From assembly GCA_902493385.1 (NCBI GenBank), contig CABUPO010000013.1, positions 1 through 25,359 of the forward strand: a stretch of DNA of 25,359 nt, written 5' to 3'. Below the pieces are notes generated by a model. It was not told where the DNA came from. It ran no database searches and saw nothing but the letters and a program-made list of their open reading frames with translations. This document shows positions 7,547 through 15,009 of this stretch, piece after piece. Within the stretch, counting starts at the first letter, position 1, and every line of letters starts with the position of its first letter. The translations under genes were made by a program, and so were the position numbers. The stretch is from an uncultured Lachnospiraceae bacterium (GTDB lineage: Bacteria > Bacillota > Clostridia > Lachnospirales > Lachnospiraceae).

Positions 7547-7951
7547 ATGCGTATAACTATGTATATAGGATGTATTTTGTCCGCAGTATTTTTATGTGCG
7601 TGCGGCGTCGCAAAGGTTTCGGATAAAAAGGTTTCAGATGTTTCATTTTCGGTTGTAAATGAAGAAGATATCCCGGAAACGCTTTTAAATGCAATTGAAG
7701 AAAAAAAGATGGATGCGTTTAAGTTAAGTTATTCAGATAACAACGACCTGTATCTTGTAGTTGGTTACGGAAGACAGCCTACGGGCGGCTACAGCATAAT
7801 TGTTGACGAGCTGTATACAACAGAAAATACTATTGTATTTGCAACGACTCTTAACGGGCCGGGAGAAAAAGATATTATACAGGAAGCTGAGACTTATCCG
7901 TATATTGTCGTAAAAATGGAATATCTTGATTATGAAGTAATATATAAATGA
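7547..7951 (+). CDS. Lipoprotein with PrcB-type C-terminal domain
   Basis: A 134-residue predicted lipoprotein. It has a short basic start, a hydrophobic stretch (residues 5-16) and a lipobox ending at C19 (LCAC), so it should be attached to the outer face of the membrane. The C-terminal half contains the segment GYGRQPTGGYSIIVDELY, characteristic of the PrcB C-terminal domain first described in a spirochaete protease-complex subunit; similar small proteins are widespread in clostridia with unclear function. Its ribosome site lies in the 3' arm of a terminator-like hairpin. It directly precedes sipL, whose upstream in-frame ATG overlaps its stop codon. Confidence 0.72.
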   Translation: MRITMYIGCILSAVFLCACGVAKVSDKKVSDVSFSVVNEEDIPETLLNAIEEKKMDAFKLSYSDNNDLYLVVGYGRQPTGGYSIIVDELYTTENTIVFATTLNGPGEKDIIQEAETYPYIVVKMEYLDYEVIYK

Positions 7952-7968
7952 GCAGGAGGGACAGCAGT

Positions 7969-9525
7969 TTGGAGCTTATAAAAAAAGATATACATATGAA
8001 TAGAATAAAATGCAAAAGCACAACGCAGATGACTATAGATAACGATATAAACGTACCTGACGTTAAACCGGATATAAACCGTATAATAAGAGTAAACGGC
8101 GAAGTGAAAATCCAGGATATAAGGACGGCTAACGCAAGAGTAATGCTGAAGGGTATTCTTTTGTTTCATGTATTATATCAGGATATGGAAAGTGAGTGCA
8201 GACTGCAGCACATAAACGGGCAGATACCATTTGACGAAACCGTTAATATGGATGATGCGTGTACAGGCGATAACGTACATGTTAAATGGGAGCTCGAGGG
8301 ACTGACTTCCGATATAATCAATTCGAGGAAGATAAGTATAAGGGCGATACTTAAGCTTATGCTGACGGCGTCCGAGCAGGTGCGGACTGAGGCGGCGGTT
8401 GATATAAGCGACGCCCCTTATGTTGAAAAGAAATATTCGGACAGAACATTAGCGGAAATGGTATTTGATAATAAGGACATAATACGTATTAAAGATGAGG
8501 TAACGATTCCTGCAGGCAGGGACAGCATATCAGACATTCTTTATAAGGAGGTGACGCCGGAGGATATTGAAATGAGGCTTGTCTCCGGAAAATTAAGCGT
8601 ACACGGCTCTCTCAGAATATTTACACTGTATAAAGGAACAGAGAGCGGCGCAATAAATGACTATGAGACTAAAATTTCATTTGCACAGGAAGTAGACGCA
8701 GCAGGATGCGATGAAGATATGATATGTTATGCTGCCGCATCGCTTACGGACTGTGATATACAGATAAAAGCAGATGATGACGCTGAGGACAGGATACTGG
8801 ATATTGAGGCGGTGTTTGGAATTGATATAAAGGTTTACAGGGAAAATGAAATAAGCATACTTACGGATTTGTATTCTACGAAGGATGAAATTATGCCTGT
8901 ATACGAGGATACCGTATTTGAAAATGTTGTGATGCGGAATAACAGTAAAATACGTATAAATGACAGAATCATTCTTGATGAAGACGCGTATCCGATTATG
9001 CAGATATGTAATGCCTCCGGAAGCGTTAGAATAGACGAGGAGCGTACCTGTGAAAAAGGAATTGAAGTATCGGGAGTCGTGTACGTTACGCTTATGTATT
9101 TTACAGAAGGCGGGGAATGTCCGGCGGGCTCGTATACAGGAGTAGTTCCGTTCAGCTATCTGATTGAAGTGCCGGAAATAAATGATGACTGTATATACGA
9201 GATGAACGCTGCAGTTGAACAGTTAAATGTTATGGTTATAAATCCAAGGGAAAATGAGATAAAGGCTGTAATAGGAATTGACGTTATCGTGTTTGACCGT
9301 TATACGCAGTCTGTTATTACTGATTATCAGGTGACAGAAAGAGATATGGACGCATTTAATAAAATGCCGGGACTTACAGGTTATATTGTAAAACAAGGCG
9401 ATACTTTGTGGAATATAGCAAAGCAGTTCTATACAACAATGGATGATATAATGGAGATGAATGATATAAGCGAGGAGGTGAAGCAGGGCCAGAAGCTGCT
9501 TATTGTGAAGCACGTTGCATATTAA
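7969..9525 (+). CDS. sipL: SipL-like SpoIVA-associated spore-coat protein (SPOCS/DUF3794 domains plus LysM)
   Basis: In clostridia SipL binds the coat ATPase SpoIVA and is needed to localise coat around the forespore, so this gene implies that the organism makes, or descends from makers of, endospores. The 519-residue protein has three DUF3794/SPOCS-type repeats of beta-rich sequence (roughly 10-140, 160-300 and 310-440). A C-terminal LysM domain (YIVKQGDTLWNIAKQFY, about 470-517) contacts SpoIVA in the characterised homologue. I place the start at TTG 7969: AGGAGGG (7954-7960) lies 8 nt upstream, and the protein then begins MELIKKDIHMNR, as I recall for relatives. An in-frame ATG at 7948 overlaps the previous stop but has no ribosome site. 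Expression under a sporulation sigma factor would be expected but no such promoter was identified. Confidence 0.87.
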   Translation: MELIKKDIHMNRIKCKSTTQMTIDNDINVPDVKPDINRIIRVNGEVKIQDIRTANARVMLKGILLFHVLYQDMESECRLQHINGQIPFDETVNMDDACTGDNVHVKWELEGLTSDIINSRKISIRAILKLMLTASEQVRTEAAVDISDAPYVEKKYSDRTLAEMVFDNKDIIRIKDEVTIPAGRDSISDILYKEVTPEDIEMRLVSGKLSVHGSLRIFTLYKGTESGAINDYETKISFAQEVDAAGCDEDMICYAAASLTDCDIQIKADDDAEDRILDIEAVFGIDIKVYRENEISILTDLYSTKDEIMPVYEDTVFENVVMRNNSKIRINDRIILDEDAYPIMQICNASGSVRIDEERTCEKGIEVSGVVYVTLMYFTEGGECPAGSYTGVVPFSYLIEVPEINDDCIYEMNAAVEQLNVMVINPRENEIKAVIGIDVIVFDRYTQSVITDYQVTERDMDAFNKMPGLTGYIVKQGDTLWNIAKQFYTTMDDIMEMNDISEEVKQGQKLLIVKHVAY

Positions 9526-9590
9526 ATTACAGTGTATAGCCTGAGTTGTTTTGTAGAATAATAATTATAAAACGATAAAGGAGCATTGAT

Positions 9591-10022
9591 ATGAACGAAG
9601 ATACAATAAGTCTGTTAAAAGAATGTAATTCCGGATGTAAATCTGCAACAAGCAGTATGGAGCAGGTACTTGGATATGTAAAGAATGAAAAGCTTGCGGC
9701 GCTTATAAAAAAATATGACGAAAAGCATATTAAAGCAGGAGATGAATGCCACGAGCTTTTGAACCAAATGAACGAAAAGGAAAAGGACCCTTCAAAGGTT
9801 GCAATGCTGTTTGCTGAAATGGGAACGGATATGAAGCTTATGCTTGAAAAGAGCGCCCATAAGGCAGCAGATATGCTTATTGACGGCTGCACAATGGGAA
9901 TTAAGTCATTGAGCGAGTATCTCAACAAATACCGGAATGCTGATGAGAAGGTTGTAAACCTTACTAGAAAGCTTATAAAAATAGAGCAGGATTTTATGGC
10001 AGAGCTGTTAGAATATCTATGA
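9591..10022 (+). CDS. Hypothetical DUF2383-like helical bundle protein
   Basis: A 143-residue soluble, almost wholly alpha-helical protein, rich in Lys, Glu, Met and Leu. Its heptad-like helices are consistent with a four-helix, ferritin-like bundle. It contains SGCKSATSSMEQVL near the N-terminus and DGCTMGIKSLSEYLNKY in the third helix. Similar proteins of this length are common in Lachnospiraceae, and I believe they belong to or near DUF2383, but no biochemical function is known to me. The conserved cysteines (C12, C16, C103) are notable. It has its own AAAGGAG ribosome site, follows sipL by 65 nt, and is closed by a strong terminator. Confidence 0.7.
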   Translation: MNEDTISLLKECNSGCKSATSSMEQVLGYVKNEKLAALIKKYDEKHIKAGDECHELLNQMNEKEKDPSKVAMLFAEMGTDMKLMLEKSAHKAADMLIDGCTMGIKSLSEYLNKYRNADEKVVNLTRKLIKIEQDFMAELLEYL

Positions 10023-10025
10023 TGG

Positions 10026-10071
10026 AAAAAACGTTAAGATGCAGGTTAAAAACTGTATCTTAGCGTTTTTT
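10026..10071 (+). terminator. Strong intrinsic terminator
   Basis: AACGTTAAGATGCAG (10030-10044) pairs with CTGTATCTTAGCGTT (10053-10067) over 15 positions with two wobbles. An A-run lies before it and six T end at 10071, so it could work in both directions. It closes the operon ending with the helical bundle gene. Confidence 0.88.
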
Positions 10072-10121
10072 GCCATTTATATGAAAAAACATTACAAAGA
10101 TGTCGCATAACAAACAAATAA

Positions 10122-10182
10122 TTGACAAAAATAATGTGTAAGATTCATACAATCTAAAACGAAATAGAGTCAGAGATATAAT
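10122..10182 (+). promoter_or_regulatory. Possible promoter for the 33-codon membrane peptide gene
   Basis: A perfect -35 hexamer TTGACA (10122-10127) is present, but the best -10 for it, TACAAT (10148-10153), is 20 nt away, longer than optimal. A perfect TATAAT (10177-10182) lies further downstream without a good -35. Between two terminators some promoter must exist here, but which of these boxes is used is uncertain. Confidence 0.35.
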
Positions 10183-10210
10183 TTTTATGCACATATCAGG
10201 AGGAGACGCT

Positions 10211-10312
10211 ATGAATAGATTAAAAAGTATTTTGCCATATGTTGCGCTGGCTGTAGCCATAATATTACAATACTATATTGCTTATAATAATCCGGTTATA
10301 CTTTTTCATTAA
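10211..10312 (+). CDS. Small hypothetical membrane peptide (33 residues)
   Basis: An open frame of 33 codons with an excellent ribosome site, CAGGAGGAG, ending 6-8 nt before the ATG. The peptide has a basic N-terminus (Arg3, Lys5) and one hydrophobic span (about residues 7-24, ILPYVALAVAIILQYYIA), then a short polar tail ending in His, so it should be a single-pass membrane peptide. It is transcribed alone: a strong terminator lies upstream at 10026-10071 and another starts at its stop codon. I do not recognise a family. The rest of the 345-nt stretch between neighbouring genes holds only the terminators and a candidate promoter. Confidence 0.6.
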   Translation: MNRLKSILPYVALAVAIILQYYIAYNNPVILFH

Positions 10313-10339
10313 AAGGGCTGTAATATTAACAGCCTTTTT
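10311..10339 (+). terminator. Intrinsic terminator after the small membrane peptide
   Basis: GGCTGT (10316-10321) pairs with ACAGCC (10329-10334) around a 7-nt loop, and is preceded by AAAA and followed by five T. It begins at the stop codon of the 33-codon gene and separates it from galK. Confidence 0.78.
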
Positions 10340-10379
10340 GTTATAATAATATATACTTTATGTTCATGTGGGGGAATTG

Positions 10380-11552
10380 ATGATGTATCAGAAGATGAAG
10401 GATATATTTGAAAAGGTATATGGAGACAGTGAAGGAATCAGGGTATTTTTTGCTCCGGGCAGGGTTAATCTTATTGGCGAGCATACGGACTATAACGGCG
10501 GCCATGTATTTCCCTGTGCGCTTACGCTTGGTACATATGCGGCGGTAAGAAAAAGAGACGATAACATTATAAGAATGTATTCCGAGAATATAACAGAGGG
10601 TCTTGTTGTAGAAAGAGAGCTTGGAGATTATACGATATATAATAAAAAGTCATGGAGCAATTATCCTTTTGGTGTTATATGGGCTCTTGATAAGCGGGGA
10701 AACAAGCTTACGTGCGGATATGATATAGCATATTACGGTAATATACCGGGGGGAGCGGGGCTTTCTTCTTCTGCATCTATTGAGGTGCTTACTGCATACA
10801 TGTTTAACGAGCTCTGCGGCTTTGATATTTCTCTTTTGGATATATCGCTTTTGTGCCAGTATTCGGAGAATAATTATAATGGAATGAACTGCGGGATAAT
10901 GGACCAGTTTGCTTCTGCAATGGGTAAGGAAAACAGGGCTATATTTCTTGATACCGCAACGCTTGAGTATGAATATGCGCCGATAGAGCTTGATGATAAA
11001 ATTATTCTTATAATTAATTCAAATGTAAAGCACAGTCTTGGCTCTTCAAAGTACAACGAGAGAAGAAAAGAAAGCGAGGCGGCGCTTTGCGCGCTTAAGC
11101 AAAGACTTGATATTGAAACTCTTGGCGATTTGGACGAGGAAGAATTTAATAAAAATAAGGACCTTATAAGTAATCCTGTAGAGAGAAAGCGCGCGAAGCA
11201 TGCCGTATATGAAAACAGGCGCACAATAAATGCATATAACGCACTAAAGCGCGGAGATATAGAGGAATTTGGAAGACTTATGATTGAATCGCATTTATCG
11301 CTTCGCGACGATTATGAGGTGTCATGTAAAGAGATTGACTGTATTGTAGATTTGGGAATGAAGTGTGACGGGGTTTATGGAATAAGAATAACCGGAGGCG
11401 GTTTCGGCGGCTGCTGTGTAAGTATTGTAGATGCTGATAAAGCGGATGAAGTTATATCATATATTGGCAGCAGATATAAAAAGGCTGTCGGCTATGGCGC
11501 CAGTTTTTATACTGTAAAAGCGGGCGGCGGACCGTGCGAAGTGAAAGGATAA
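10380..11552 (+). CDS. galK: Galactokinase
   Basis: Phosphorylates galactose to galactose-1-phosphate with ATP, the entry step of the Leloir pathway. The protein (about 390 residues) has all three GHMP-kinase motifs: the galactokinase signature GRVNLIGEHTDYN near residues 27-39, the ATP-binding GGAGLSSSASIEV, and the C-terminal ITGGGFGGCC. No galT, galE or gal regulator is nearby, so the gene stands apart from a gal operon. Possible starts are GTG 10368, ATG 10380 and ATG 10383. The GGGGGA ribosome site (10370-10375) rules out the first and fits the other two. The next gene, nth, starts 7 nt downstream. Confidence 0.96.
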   Translation: MMYQKMKDIFEKVYGDSEGIRVFFAPGRVNLIGEHTDYNGGHVFPCALTLGTYAAVRKRDDNIIRMYSENITEGLVVERELGDYTIYNKKSWSNYPFGVIWALDKRGNKLTCGYDIAYYGNIPGGAGLSSSASIEVLTAYMFNELCGFDISLLDISLLCQYSENNYNGMNCGIMDQFASAMGKENRAIFLDTATLEYEYAPIELDDKIILIINSNVKHSLGSSKYNERRKESEAALCALKQRLDIETLGDLDEEEFNKNKDLISNPVERKRAKHAVYENRRTINAYNALKRGDIEEFGRLMIESHLSLRDDYEVSCKEIDCIVDLGMKCDGVYGIRITGGGFGGCCVSIVDADKADEVISYIGSRYKKAVGYGASFYTVKAGGGPCEVKG

Positions 11553-11559
11553 TGTACTA

Positions 11560-12225
11560 ATGGCTAAAAGGCGTATAAGCAGTAAGGAACGTGAAAGAAT
11601 TAACAATATTTTAGCGCGTCTTGACGAGTATTATACAAAAGAAGTAAGATGTTATCTTAACCATGACAATGCATGGCAGCTGCTTATAGCAACAATCCTA
11701 AGCGCTCAGTGCACTGACGACAGAGTTAATATCGTAACAAAGGATTTATTTGCAAAATATAAGACAATAGAGGAGCTTGCAGACGCAGACATTGAGGAAC
11801 TGAAGGAATGTATTCATTCCGTTGGGTTTTATACTACGAAGGCGCGCAATATTAAGGCATGCGCGGCAAGAATTGTGAGTGAATACGGAGGGGAAGTCCC
11901 AAGGAGCATTGACGACCTTACAAGCCTTGCAGGAGTGGGGCGCAAGACCGCTAACGTAGTAAGAGGCAACATATACGGTGAACCGAGCATAGTAGTGGAT
12001 ACGCATGTAAAGAGAATATCAGGAAAGCTTGGATTTACTAAGGAGACAGACCCTGAAAAGATTGAGTATGATTTAATGGACATTTTGCCAAAAGAGCACT
12101 GGATAAGGTATAATATGCAGATAATCACACATGGAAGGACGATATGTACTGCAAGAAATCCAAAATGCGGCGAATGTTTCCTTAGCGATTTATGTAAATG
12201 TGGTGAAAGGTCTTGCGTTAATTAG
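11560..12225 (+). CDS. nth: Endonuclease III (DNA glycosylase/AP lyase)
   Basis: Removes oxidised pyrimidines from DNA and cuts at the abasic site, in base excision repair. The 221-residue protein has the helix-hairpin-helix motif (about 122-132) with catalytic Lys129 in GVGRKTA, and catalytic Asp147 in VVDTHVKR. A complete 4Fe-4S loop has spacing C-X6-C-X2-C-X5-C (C196, C203, C206, C212). A further CXC..C stretch lies in the last ten residues. It follows galK by 7 nt and is probably cotranscribed with it. Confidence 0.97.
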   Translation: MAKRRISSKERERINNILARLDEYYTKEVRCYLNHDNAWQLLIATILSAQCTDDRVNIVTKDLFAKYKTIEELADADIEELKECIHSVGFYTTKARNIKACAARIVSEYGGEVPRSIDDLTSLAGVGRKTANVVRGNIYGEPSIVVDTHVKRISGKLGFTKETDPEKIEYDLMDILPKEHWIRYNMQIITHGRTICTARNPKCGECFLSDLCKCGERSCVN

Positions 12226-12267
12226 CAAAATAGATTATATTTAGTACAAGCTAAGGAGGCTGGTAAT

Positions 12268-12369
12268 ATGAAATTTAATAAAAAAATGAACCAGATAATT
12301 GCATCTGTTATATGTATCATACTTGTTCTTGCAATGATTATTCCACTTGTTTTAACAACGGTATTCTAG
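12268..12369 (+). CDS. Small hypothetical membrane peptide (33 residues), Prli42-like layout
   Basis: A 33-codon frame with the ribosome site AAGGAGG (12254-12260) 7 nt before its ATG. The peptide has a basic start (MKFNKKMNQ) and one long hydrophobic span (about residues 10-32) that runs to the C-terminus, ending in VF. This layout resembles Prli42/DUF4044, the tiny membrane anchor of the stressosome in Listeria, but the similarity is in composition and length and is not proof of homology. It sits between nth and the VanW-like gene on the same strand, so it is probably part of that transcript. It is too small for many gene finders. Confidence 0.7.
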   Translation: MKFNKKMNQIIASVICIILVLAMIIPLVLTTVF

Positions 12370-12392
12370 AATAATATAATAAGGAGCAGTAT

Positions 12393-13985
12393 ATGACTGA
12401 ATACAGTTACAGAAAAAGAAGCATGGAAAGGAAGCTGCGCAGAAAACGCAGGCTTACTATTATAGGAATAGCTATTGCGGCATTACTTGTTATTGCGGCA
12501 GTTATTTTTATAATTGTAAAGGCGGCGGCCAATGAATCGCAGGGAACGAATGACGACCCATTTGCAACGCCGGTAAGAAAAGGAAGTATAAAGGAAGGCG
12601 TTTATATAGAGAATATTGCCGTTGGCGGAATGAAATATGACGAAGCGAAAGCTGAGGTTGAGGCATATGCGGATACGCTTTCTACAAAGCAGCTTATTGT
12701 AGATGTAAATGGAGAAAGCGTGTCGGTGTCTCTTTCAGATCTTTTAGTGTCGTGCAATATACAAAAGGCTGTAAATGAGGCGTATGACCTCGATGAAGCG
12801 GCGGTAGTTAATCTCGACATTACATTAGATGACGCCAAATTAAAGAAATTTATTAAATCAGAATGTGCGGAACATAACGTTAAGTCAAAGAATGCCGGTC
12901 TTAAAAGAAAAAACGGCGAGTTTACCGTTACGAAATCGCGTACGGGAAAGTATGTCGATGAGGATAAGACGGCTGAAGCTATTCTTAACAGTCTTTCCGG
13001 AGCGCTTTCGCAGGCTGCCGTTAATGTAACTGCAGTTATAAGAACAGAAGAACCGGAATATACATCTGAGGATATGGCTGAATGCACTGATATAATAGGA
13101 AAGTTTTCAACTACATTTCAGGAGAGTCAGGTCGAAAGATCTGATAACCTGCGTAATGCTGTAAAGTTTATTGACGGAAGCATGGTATATCCGGGAGAGA
13201 CATTTTCTGTAGCAGATACGATATATCCGTTAAGCGCGGATAACGGTTATAAGGAGGCGCCTTCATATGCGGACGGAGAGGTTGTTGAAAGTCTTGGCGG
13301 AGGCGTGTGTCAGGTATCAACTACACTGTATAATGCGGTTCTTAAGGCAGAACTTGAGATTGTTGAACGTATGCCTCATTCAATGGTTGTAACGTATGTT
13401 CAGCCTTCAATGGACGCCGCTATTGCAGGAGATTATAAAGACCTTAAGTTCTCCAATAATACTGATACGCCTATATATATTCAGGGGTCTGTATATGGAG
13501 GAGTAATTACATTTACCATTTACGGAAAAGAGACGCGTCCGGCTTCAAGAACAATAGAGTTTGTTTCAGAAAAGGTTGAGACGATACAGCCGGGTAAAGA
13601 TATTATTACTAAGGACGATACGCAGCCTGAAGGATATGAGAAGGTGACGCAGCAGGCTCATGTCGGATATGTCGCCAATCTGTATAAGGTGGTATATGAG
13701 AACGGCGTTGAGAAATCACGTGAGAAGATTAATTACAGCAGATATAATGCTGAACCGCGTCATGTAATTGTCGGTACGAAGAAGAAGGAGACCGATAAAG
13801 ATAAGACTGACAAGAAGGATAAGAATAAAAATAATAACAAGAATAAACAGACGCAGGCTCCGGATAATAATACTTCTTCACAGAAAGCGCCTGCAGAACA
13901 GGCGACGGAAGCGCCGGTTTCCGCTACTGAGGTACCGCAGGAGCCCGAAGCAACGGATGAGCCTGTACAGGACGCAAGTCAGTAG
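12393..13985 (+). CDS. Membrane-anchored VanW-family protein with G5 domain
   Basis: A 530-residue surface protein. It has a very basic cytoplasmic start (residues 1-20, RRKRR), one transmembrane anchor (about 22-44) and a peptidoglycan-binding-4-like region (about 65-215). A VanW domain (about 240-365) carries the family core SLGGGVCQVSTTLYNAVL, and a G5-like domain covers about 385-465. A disordered tail (466-530) is Lys/Asp/Asn-rich, then Pro/Glu/Thr/Ala-rich. VanW is named after a vancomycin-resistance cluster, but its function is unknown and its presence does not imply resistance; no vanHAX genes are here. The protein probably works at the cell wall. Confidence 0.88.
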   Translation: MTEYSYRKRSMERKLRRKRRLTIIGIAIAALLVIAAVIFIIVKAAANESQGTNDDPFATPVRKGSIKEGVYIENIAVGGMKYDEAKAEVEAYADTLSTKQLIVDVNGESVSVSLSDLLVSCNIQKAVNEAYDLDEAAVVNLDITLDDAKLKKFIKSECAEHNVKSKNAGLKRKNGEFTVTKSRTGKYVDEDKTAEAILNSLSGALSQAAVNVTAVIRTEEPEYTSEDMAECTDIIGKFSTTFQESQVERSDNLRNAVKFIDGSMVYPGETFSVADTIYPLSADNGYKEAPSYADGEVVESLGGGVCQVSTTLYNAVLKAELEIVERMPHSMVVTYVQPSMDAAIAGDYKDLKFSNNTDTPIYIQGSVYGGVITFTIYGKETRPASRTIEFVSEKVETIQPGKDIITKDDTQPEGYEKVTQQAHVGYVANLYKVVYENGVEKSREKINYSRYNAEPRHVIVGTKKKETDKDKTDKKDKNKNNNKNKQTQAPDNNTSSQKAPAEQATEAPVSATEVPQEPEATDEPVQDASQ

Positions 13986-13993
13986 GTGGACGT

Positions 13994-14527
13994 ATGGAGA
14001 ATGTATACAGGGATATCATAATGATTGGATGTGCCGCCGAAAAGGGAACAGGGATACTTGCGTCGAAGTATGAGCATGACAAAGGAGTACGCATTCCGGA
14101 TGCTATAATAAGCAGGGCAAAAGAGCTGTATCAGCCTGAAAGTCTGCGTCTGTGTGAAAACATTCTTTCACAAATGAATTTAAAGTATTACAAAGCTGCT
14201 GAGGGCGGCATTTACAAGGCGCTTTGGGATATGGCGCAAAAGGAAGGCGTCGGGGTCAGGATATATTTGGAGGACATCTATATAAGGCAGGAGACGGTTG
14301 AGTTATGCGAGTATTATGATATTAACCCGTATATGCTTAACGGCGAAGGCAGCTTTCTTATTATTTCGGAATGCCCGACGGTTATTGTCAAGAAGCTTAA
14401 TGATGCGGGCATACATGCACAGATTATTGGTTATACATGTTCTGGTAATGACAGAATTATAATAAATGGGGATGAAAGACGTTATATAGAATCCCGTATA
14501 AAAGAAGAATTGGAAGGGATAGTATGA
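13994..14527 (+). CDS. Stand-alone AIR-synthase-related C-terminal domain protein
   Basis: A 177-residue protein that resembles only the C-terminal half of the PurM/HypE/SelD/ThiL superfamily. Recognisable parts are GGIYKALWDMAQKEGVGVRI (about 71-90), IRQETVELCEYYDINPYML (97-115), and the end segment IIGYTCSGNDRIIINGDERR (144-163), which matches AIRS_C domains. The N-terminal half, which carries the ATP-binding and dimer-forming region in HypE and PurM, is absent: before the domain there are only about 70 residues starting with MIGCAAEKGTG. No frameshift or remnant of the missing half is visible upstream, because the VanW gene ends 8 nt before. Its stop overlaps the regulator gene by 4 nt (ATGA). 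Function not known; HypE-like activity is doubtful. Confidence 0.72.
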   Translation: MENVYRDIIMIGCAAEKGTGILASKYEHDKGVRIPDAIISRAKELYQPESLRLCENILSQMNLKYYKAAEGGIYKALWDMAQKEGVGVRIYLEDIYIRQETVELCEYYDINPYMLNGEGSFLIISECPTVIVKKLNDAGIHAQIIGYTCSGNDRIIINGDERRYIESRIKEELEGIV

Positions 14528-15009
14528 GAGAACAGATACTTGAGATGTTATACAATAACAGCAAATTATCTGCGGAGGAGATGGCGGTAATGCTTGGATA
14601 TTCTGCAGAGGAGATTAAGGAAGAGATATCCGCAATGGAAAAAGAAGGTGTTATATGCGGATATACTACTATGATTAACTGGGATAAGACCGACAACGAA
14701 AAAGTTACCGCTTTTATTGAAGTTAAGGTTGCTCCGCAGAGAGGGCTTGGATTTGATAAGATTGCGGAGAGAATATACCGTTTTGATGAGGTTGAAAGCG
14801 TGTCGCTGATGAGCGGCGCATATGACCTTAGCGTAACAATTGAAGGCAAGACGATGAAGGATGTTGCAATATTTGTACATGAGAAGCTTGCTCCGCTTGA
14901 ATCAGTCTTAAGTACAGCTACACATTTTGTGCTTAGAAAATATAAGGAGCATGGAGTTGTTTTTGCAGGCGAGAAGAAGCCGTCAGGAAGGATGAAGATT
15001 ACACCATGA
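14524..15009 (+). CDS. Lrp/AsnC-family transcriptional regulator
   Basis: A 161-residue regulator with an N-terminal winged helix-turn-helix (residues about 1-50; LSAEEMAVMLGYSAEEIKEEI is the HTH core) and a C-terminal RAM/AsnC ligand-binding domain (about 65-140). Such proteins bind amino acids and control their metabolism, often with local targets. The gene overlaps both its neighbours by 4 nt, after the AIRS_C protein and before an aminotransferase. This tight coupling suggests that it senses a substrate or product of the aminotransferase. The effector cannot be named from sequence. Confidence 0.92.
   Translation: MREQILEMLYNNSKLSAEEMAVMLGYSAEEIKEEISAMEKEGVICGYTTMINWDKTDNEKVTAFIEVKVAPQRGLGFDKIAERIYRFDEVESVSLMSGAYDLSVTIEGKTMKDVAIFVHEKLAPLESVLSTATHFVLRKYKEHGVVFAGEKKPSGRMKITP

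Noticed and set aside
7948..7971. ATG 7948 as the start of sipL
   Set aside because: It overlaps the previous stop but has no ribosome site, whereas AGGAGGG is ideally placed for TTG 7969, after which the family sequence starts.
12393..13985. Vancomycin-resistance gene because of the VanW domain
   Set aside because: VanW-domain proteins are widespread in clostridia without resistance, and no vanHAX, vanR or vanS partners are next to it.
13768..14073. Arg/Ile-rich 101-codon open frame on the plus strand
   Set aside because: It is the shifted reading of the lysine-rich low-complexity tail of the VanW-like protein and has no ribosome site.
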